A stretch of DNA of 64,000 nucleotides from Siphonodentalium dalli (taxonomy: Eukaryota; Mollusca; Scaphopoda; Gadilida; Siphonodentaliidae): contig CP136067.1 of NCBI GenBank assembly GCA_032622095.1, positions 181,382,556 to 181,446,555 on the forward strand, given 5' to 3'. Made by a program: the position numbers and the translations under genes. Below, piece by piece: positions 38,801 through 44,800 of the stretch. The notes beneath the pieces were generated by a model. That model was not told the DNA's origin. It saw only the letters and a program-made list of their open reading frames with translations, and did not search any database. Each line of letters starts with the position of its first letter. Positions within the stretch are counted from its first letter, which is position 1.

Positions 38801-41800
38801 CAGCCTCGAAGAAAATGTACCTCAAATATCACACAACTGCATCATCAGTTCATTGTGAAGATGCGTGCTAATTATATGCATGCATTGTACAAATTATCAT
38901 TCTGGAATTTAATAAATATTTATAGACATACTGGAATTGAACTTGACTTGACATGCTGACTTCAGAAAGAATCAACTCTTGGTTGCGTGTTTTAAATGTA
39001 TAACTAATTCAGACTGTTTGACCACGGAGTGTCACCCCCATGCAGGGTTGTGAATACAGAGACGTACCTGCTCTCGTGCACCTCCAGGTTAGAATATGTG
39101 TATTTCTTAGAAGAATTTCAACATGAAAGATCTAACCATGATTAAACGATGTAGCCTACATATGGATAATGTCGTTGAGATTAGTTTCCCCGCATGTAAA
39201 TATAATTGTCTATTTTCTATCCAAAATAGCCCTCTTATTTTCCTATTTTAATTGGTATAAACTTATGAGTCGTATTATTTTTCGCTCAGTTTTAAATTCG
39301 TGCACCAATGGGTGCGCGAAAAATAGTACAGCGCGAATTTAAATACGAGTAAGGTATGCAATTATTAATAATAAAAATAACTGCCGCGATCAACAAGACG
39401 CTGATAAGTGCACGTACATGTATACACGGCAATTGGCCGGCTCAAATTCGTAATATTTCGTTGAATGTTATAGATAAAAGTTCATAGCCGGGAGAATGAA
39501 GTTTCAGAAATTGCAGTTCTAACTACCGATTTTATTTCCGCACGGAACGAAATGTTTCGTCAAGCACACGCCATCAATTCAAATAAAGTGCAGACTTATT
39601 CTAAGACAGTTGACAATAAAGGTGACAAAAGTCAACGACCTACTGGACCATTTCCCACGTGGTATAACATTTCTTTTCGTTCGCATTCTCATTTTTACAA
39701 CGACATGCTTCCTCATTTCAGTTTCGTTTGGCAACTCAATGACGCTTACGATATTATAACAACACATATCTGAGACGAAATGGACACATCCCGATATATA
39801 ATTGATGAGAGGTCGATTATTTGACAACACTATCAACTAATAAGTCGATTCAATTGAAAAATAAACATACAAAAAAAAAACGTAATGTCGGTTGGGGCAG
39901 AATCACGTCGGTCGGTATTTTTTAAAACCGAAACCGAGTTGATTTCTCGGTTAACCGCACAACACTATCTAGGATCATATTGAAGTTCCTCAGTTAAAGT
40001 TGGTTATGTTCACCCATTAGTCACCTCGATTATGCATGTTATCCTCTGCAAATTAGGGGATATAGAAACAGAAGAGAACAAGAGCACGCAGTCGGGGCGT
40101 GGCATAATACGCCAGTTTCTGGAGTAGAGTGGGGCATGTATACAGAACCCATATTTGAACTTGATATGTATACCACATTTGGTTCAGTTCACTCGATTCA
40201 ATCTAAAGTTATCATCTGGAAACTGCATATCAGGTAAAATCTAAGTCGAATAAGGGGCATAACTCAGTCAAAATCATGCGGACGAAAACCCATATTCGAA
40301 CTTTATCTGTTTTTGGGGTGGTAGACTAATATCCCAAATTTGATTCAGTTCACTTGATTCAATCTAAAGTTATCATCTGGAAACCGCAAATCAGGTAAAA
40401 TCTAAGTCGAAAAAGGGGCATAACTCAGTCAAAATAATGCGGACGAAACCCATATTCGAACTTGATCTGTATTTTGGTGTGGTAAACTAACATACCAAAT
40501 TTGGTTCAGTTCACTCGATTCAATCTAAAGTTATCATCCGGAAACCAAAAGTGGACGGACTACAGACGGACGACAGACAGACGGACGAATGGACGGACGG
40601 ACAGACGGATAACCCATTTACATAATACGACCTTATTCTGGAAATGTGAGACACACTACCCAGGCTGGTATTCAATATATACACAATTAAAATTCTATGT
40701 GCTTTTCATAAAATTATGTTGGATCTTAAGAAATTTTTATTTTCTAAATTGAGGAAGAGCATAACTCCGGCAAAATAACAGTATTTTGTGTTTAACTCAT
40801 TTATTTAGAGGTGAATCTGAATAACAAGGCCAATAAATTAAACAAAATTCTCCTGGAATTTGGTCAAAAACCCGGGTGGTGGTTCCGCCAATAAAAGAGG
40901 ATTTTTGACCAAATTCCAGGCTCCTGTGCTATAATGTATTTTTGGGCTTCTAACATTATTATAGCTTTAACCCTTTCTATACTAAATACTCATTGGCGGG
41001 TAGTTCCCTTGGAAAATATTCAGATTATAAGTTCAAATAAAAGGTCGGTAGACCTCATGTCCACCTCTAAGTGTTGGCTTGATACGACCGTTGTTTGCGC
41101 ATAAAAACCTGTCTTTAGTGCTAGTAAACCTACATACCAAATTTAATTTCATTCAGTACACATTTACTAAAGTTATCATCTGGAAACCTCAAATTGGCAA
41201 AAATTCTAAGTAAAAAAGGGACATAACTCTGGTGAAAATTGGCGAGCGGAACCCGAATTCGAACTTGACCTGTATTTTTCTGGGAGAAAGACACATACCA
41301 ACTTTGGTTCAGATCAAATAATCCAAACTGGAGTTATCGGTCGGAAACCAAAAATGTTAACAGACAGTCAAATTCTAAGTCGAAAAGGGCGCATAACTCT
41401 GGTGAAAATTGGCGGACGGAACCAGAATTCGTACTTGACCTGTCTTTTCTGCTAGTAAACCCACATACCAAATTTAATTTAATTTGGTTCACTCCAACTA
41501 AAGTTATCATCCGGAAACCTCGGACGCACACACTCACGCACGCATAGGCTGATTATAATAGTCCTCCGAACCCGTTGGGTCGGCGGACAAAAATTACCAC
41601 AGTAAGTTGTTTGTTGAACTTTTATCTGAGTTCCCACCAATGAATATGAATATTTCTGCTCTTGTGTTATTTGTTTGTCTGACTGTCATCTGCTTATGTA
41701 TCATGAACACCCCTCCAAATTAATATTAAACCATTCCAATATACACTTTTATAACTGGGTGGGAGAATCCATTTAGTATTACCTGGGTGCCACATTGACA

Positions 41801-44800
41801 GTATGCTTTGATTGTTGTACTTCCACTGGAATATTTTAGGGACGGCAGGTGGAGCTGTGGCTGCATTCACCCCGACAGATATAGCTTCCACTCCGGCCTT
41901 GAGAAAGATTGGAATCACTGCTGCCGTCATTCCTAGAACATCATCAATAATAAAATGAAAGTGTCAATGACACTGTAGCTCAACTTGGAAATGGAATAAT
42001 TTCATGTGTTACAGTCAATGGAGTGATTAGGAATGCGAAAAGTTGAAATGTCTAAGTAATACTAGATTATCAACATGAAGAGATATATATAAAGTAAAAT
42101 CCAAGATGGTTGCTGATGGCTATGTTTTCCGATGAAATTCAAAAACATTTGATAGCTTCCATCTAGTAGATCAATATCAAGATTAATATGAAGTTTGGTG
42201 ATGATCAGCTGAGGGAAGTGGACTGTAGAGTGTGCCAAAGAGTAAAATCCAAGATGGCTGCCAGCAGCCATGTTTTATGGCCGAATGGCTCCAAAATGAC
42301 TCGTTCCCATCTACATGTCAATATTAACATCCATACAAATTTCATGATGATCAGGCGAACTGTTCGGCTTGTAGCCCATGCTAATGGATTGAATTTTGAA
42401 TGGCCACTGGTGGCCATGTTTTTTTGCCGAATGACCCCAAAATTACTCGTTTCCCATCTACATGTCAATGTCAAGAGCCATGACAAATTTCATAATGATC
42501 CGACCAAAGGTACGACCTGTAGCCCGTGCCAAAGGATTTAGTCATGCAAAGATTAAAATCCAAGATGGCTGCTGGTGGCCATGTTTTATGGTCAAATGAC
42601 CCAAAAATGACTCATTCCCATCTACATGTCAATATTAACATCCACGACAAAATTCACGATGGTCGGACGAAAAATCCGGCCTGTAGCCCGTGCTTATGGA
42701 TTGAATTTTGAAATCCCAAGATGGCCACTGGTGGCCATGTTTTTTTGCCGAATGACGCCAATATGACTCGTTCCCATCTACATTTCAATGTCAAGAGCCA
42801 TGACAAATTTCATAATGATCCCACCAAAGGTACGACTTGTAGCCTGTGCCAAAGGATTTAGTTATGCAATGAGTAAAATCAAAGGATGGCTGCCAGCGGC
42901 CATGTTTTATAGCCGAATGACCCCAAAATGACTCATTCCCATCTACATGTCAATAATTACAACAAAATTTCATGATTCGACCAAAGGTTTCGACCTGTAG
43001 CCTGTTTCAAAGGATTTAGTCATGCAAAGAGTAAAATCCAATATGGCTGCTGGTGGCCATGTCTTTTGGTCGAATGACCCCAAAATGACTCGTTCCCATC
43101 TATATGTCAATATTAACATGAAAGTGTCAATGACACTGTAGCTCAACTTGGAAAGGGGAATAATTTAATGTGGTATAGTCAATGGTGTGATTAGGAATGC
43201 ATATATATAGAGAAAAATATAAAGTAAATCAAAGATGGTTGCTGACGGCTATGTTTTCCGATGAAATTCAAAAACATTTGATAGCTTCCATCTAGTAGAT
43301 CAATGTCAAGATTAATATGAAGTTTGGTGATGATCGGATGAGAGAAGTTGATTGTAGGGTGTGCCAAAGGATTTAGTCATGCAAAGAGTAAAATCCAAGA
43401 TGGCTACCAGCAGCCATGTTTTATGGCCAAATGACCCCAAAATGACTCGTTCCCATCTACATGTCAATGTTAACATCCATGACACATTTCATGATGATCA
43501 GACTAAAGGTACGACCTGTAGCCTGTGCTAATGGATTGAATTTTGAAATCAAAGATGGCCACTGGCGGCCATGTTTTTCATCCGAATGACCCCTAAATGA
43601 CTCGTTCCCATCTACATGTCCATGACAAATTTCATAATGATCAGACCAAAGGTACGACCTGTAGCCTGTATTGTCGCCTCACACACGCACCAAAGATGAT
43701 GGATACCAAGCCATGGCAATAGCTCAAAAAAGTGCAGAGAATGAATTGATGTGAGTTATTATTTATTACTAACACTGGAAAGCCTGGATATAGTGTGTCT
43801 GACATTTGCAGAATGAGGTTCCCAGCAGGCTAGTATCAGCAAATGCACCCTCTGGGGACACATTTTGCTGGGGCCTGAACTGCTATGGAAGACCTAGGAT
43901 CAGATTAAAGTTCCCCAGTTAAGTTGGTGATCACTGGGAGCTTTCCGATGAATGGCGACAAGCCATATTTCCGACTAAATCCTGAAAAGTTACCCATAAT
44001 TCTGCTGTGGTTAAAGAGTCGATTATTTACTACGGCATTACTGTATGATTAAATTTCACCTGGAACATCTCTTTGACTTAGAGTTCTGTGCTGTCTAATG
44101 ATGCCAAATTTCTTGTCAAGGTCTTTTGCCATGCTTAATCCAAACTCAGCCAATGACACATCTTGCATTTCCATCTGCATGTTCATAGGGCCAGCATGCC
44201 AAGTTATGTCTCCTTTTTTGACAGCATCAACAAATTCTGACAATGCTGTCTGATGTGGACACTGCAAATAAATAAGTCATAATGTCAAAAAGTATCATCA
44301 AATTAACCAAGGGGCCTCGTGGCTCAATCAGCTAGGGGTACAACTCCAAGCCGTTTCGCCTTCCATCGCTGGTGATAAGGGTTCAAATCCACATTTCCAT
44401 TGCAGACTTTGTAACTCGAAATCGTTATTTGGTGGAGTTGCCAGTAACTCGCCAATGGCCGGTGGTTTGCCGCACATGGTCAACGAGTTTATCAGCCATT
44501 GAAATCACTGTTAGATTAGCCGTAAGTATGTGGATTTCCTCCACCACTAAAACTGGCAAGGTCGTGATATGGCCTTAGTTGCTGAATGAGACATTAAACC
44601 CTAATCAATCAATCAATCAAGTTAGCCAATGTAAACAATGCCTAATATTTAAATTTAAATTTCCTCTCCGTTTTCTACTTCAATGTTATGAAAGATTCAA
44701 GATGTCAATGACACACAATGTTACTGTAAATCGTCCACAATAACGAATATGTTCTGCCGACAGTCCCAATCATTCAGAGCAATTTGACATTTATTCCAAA

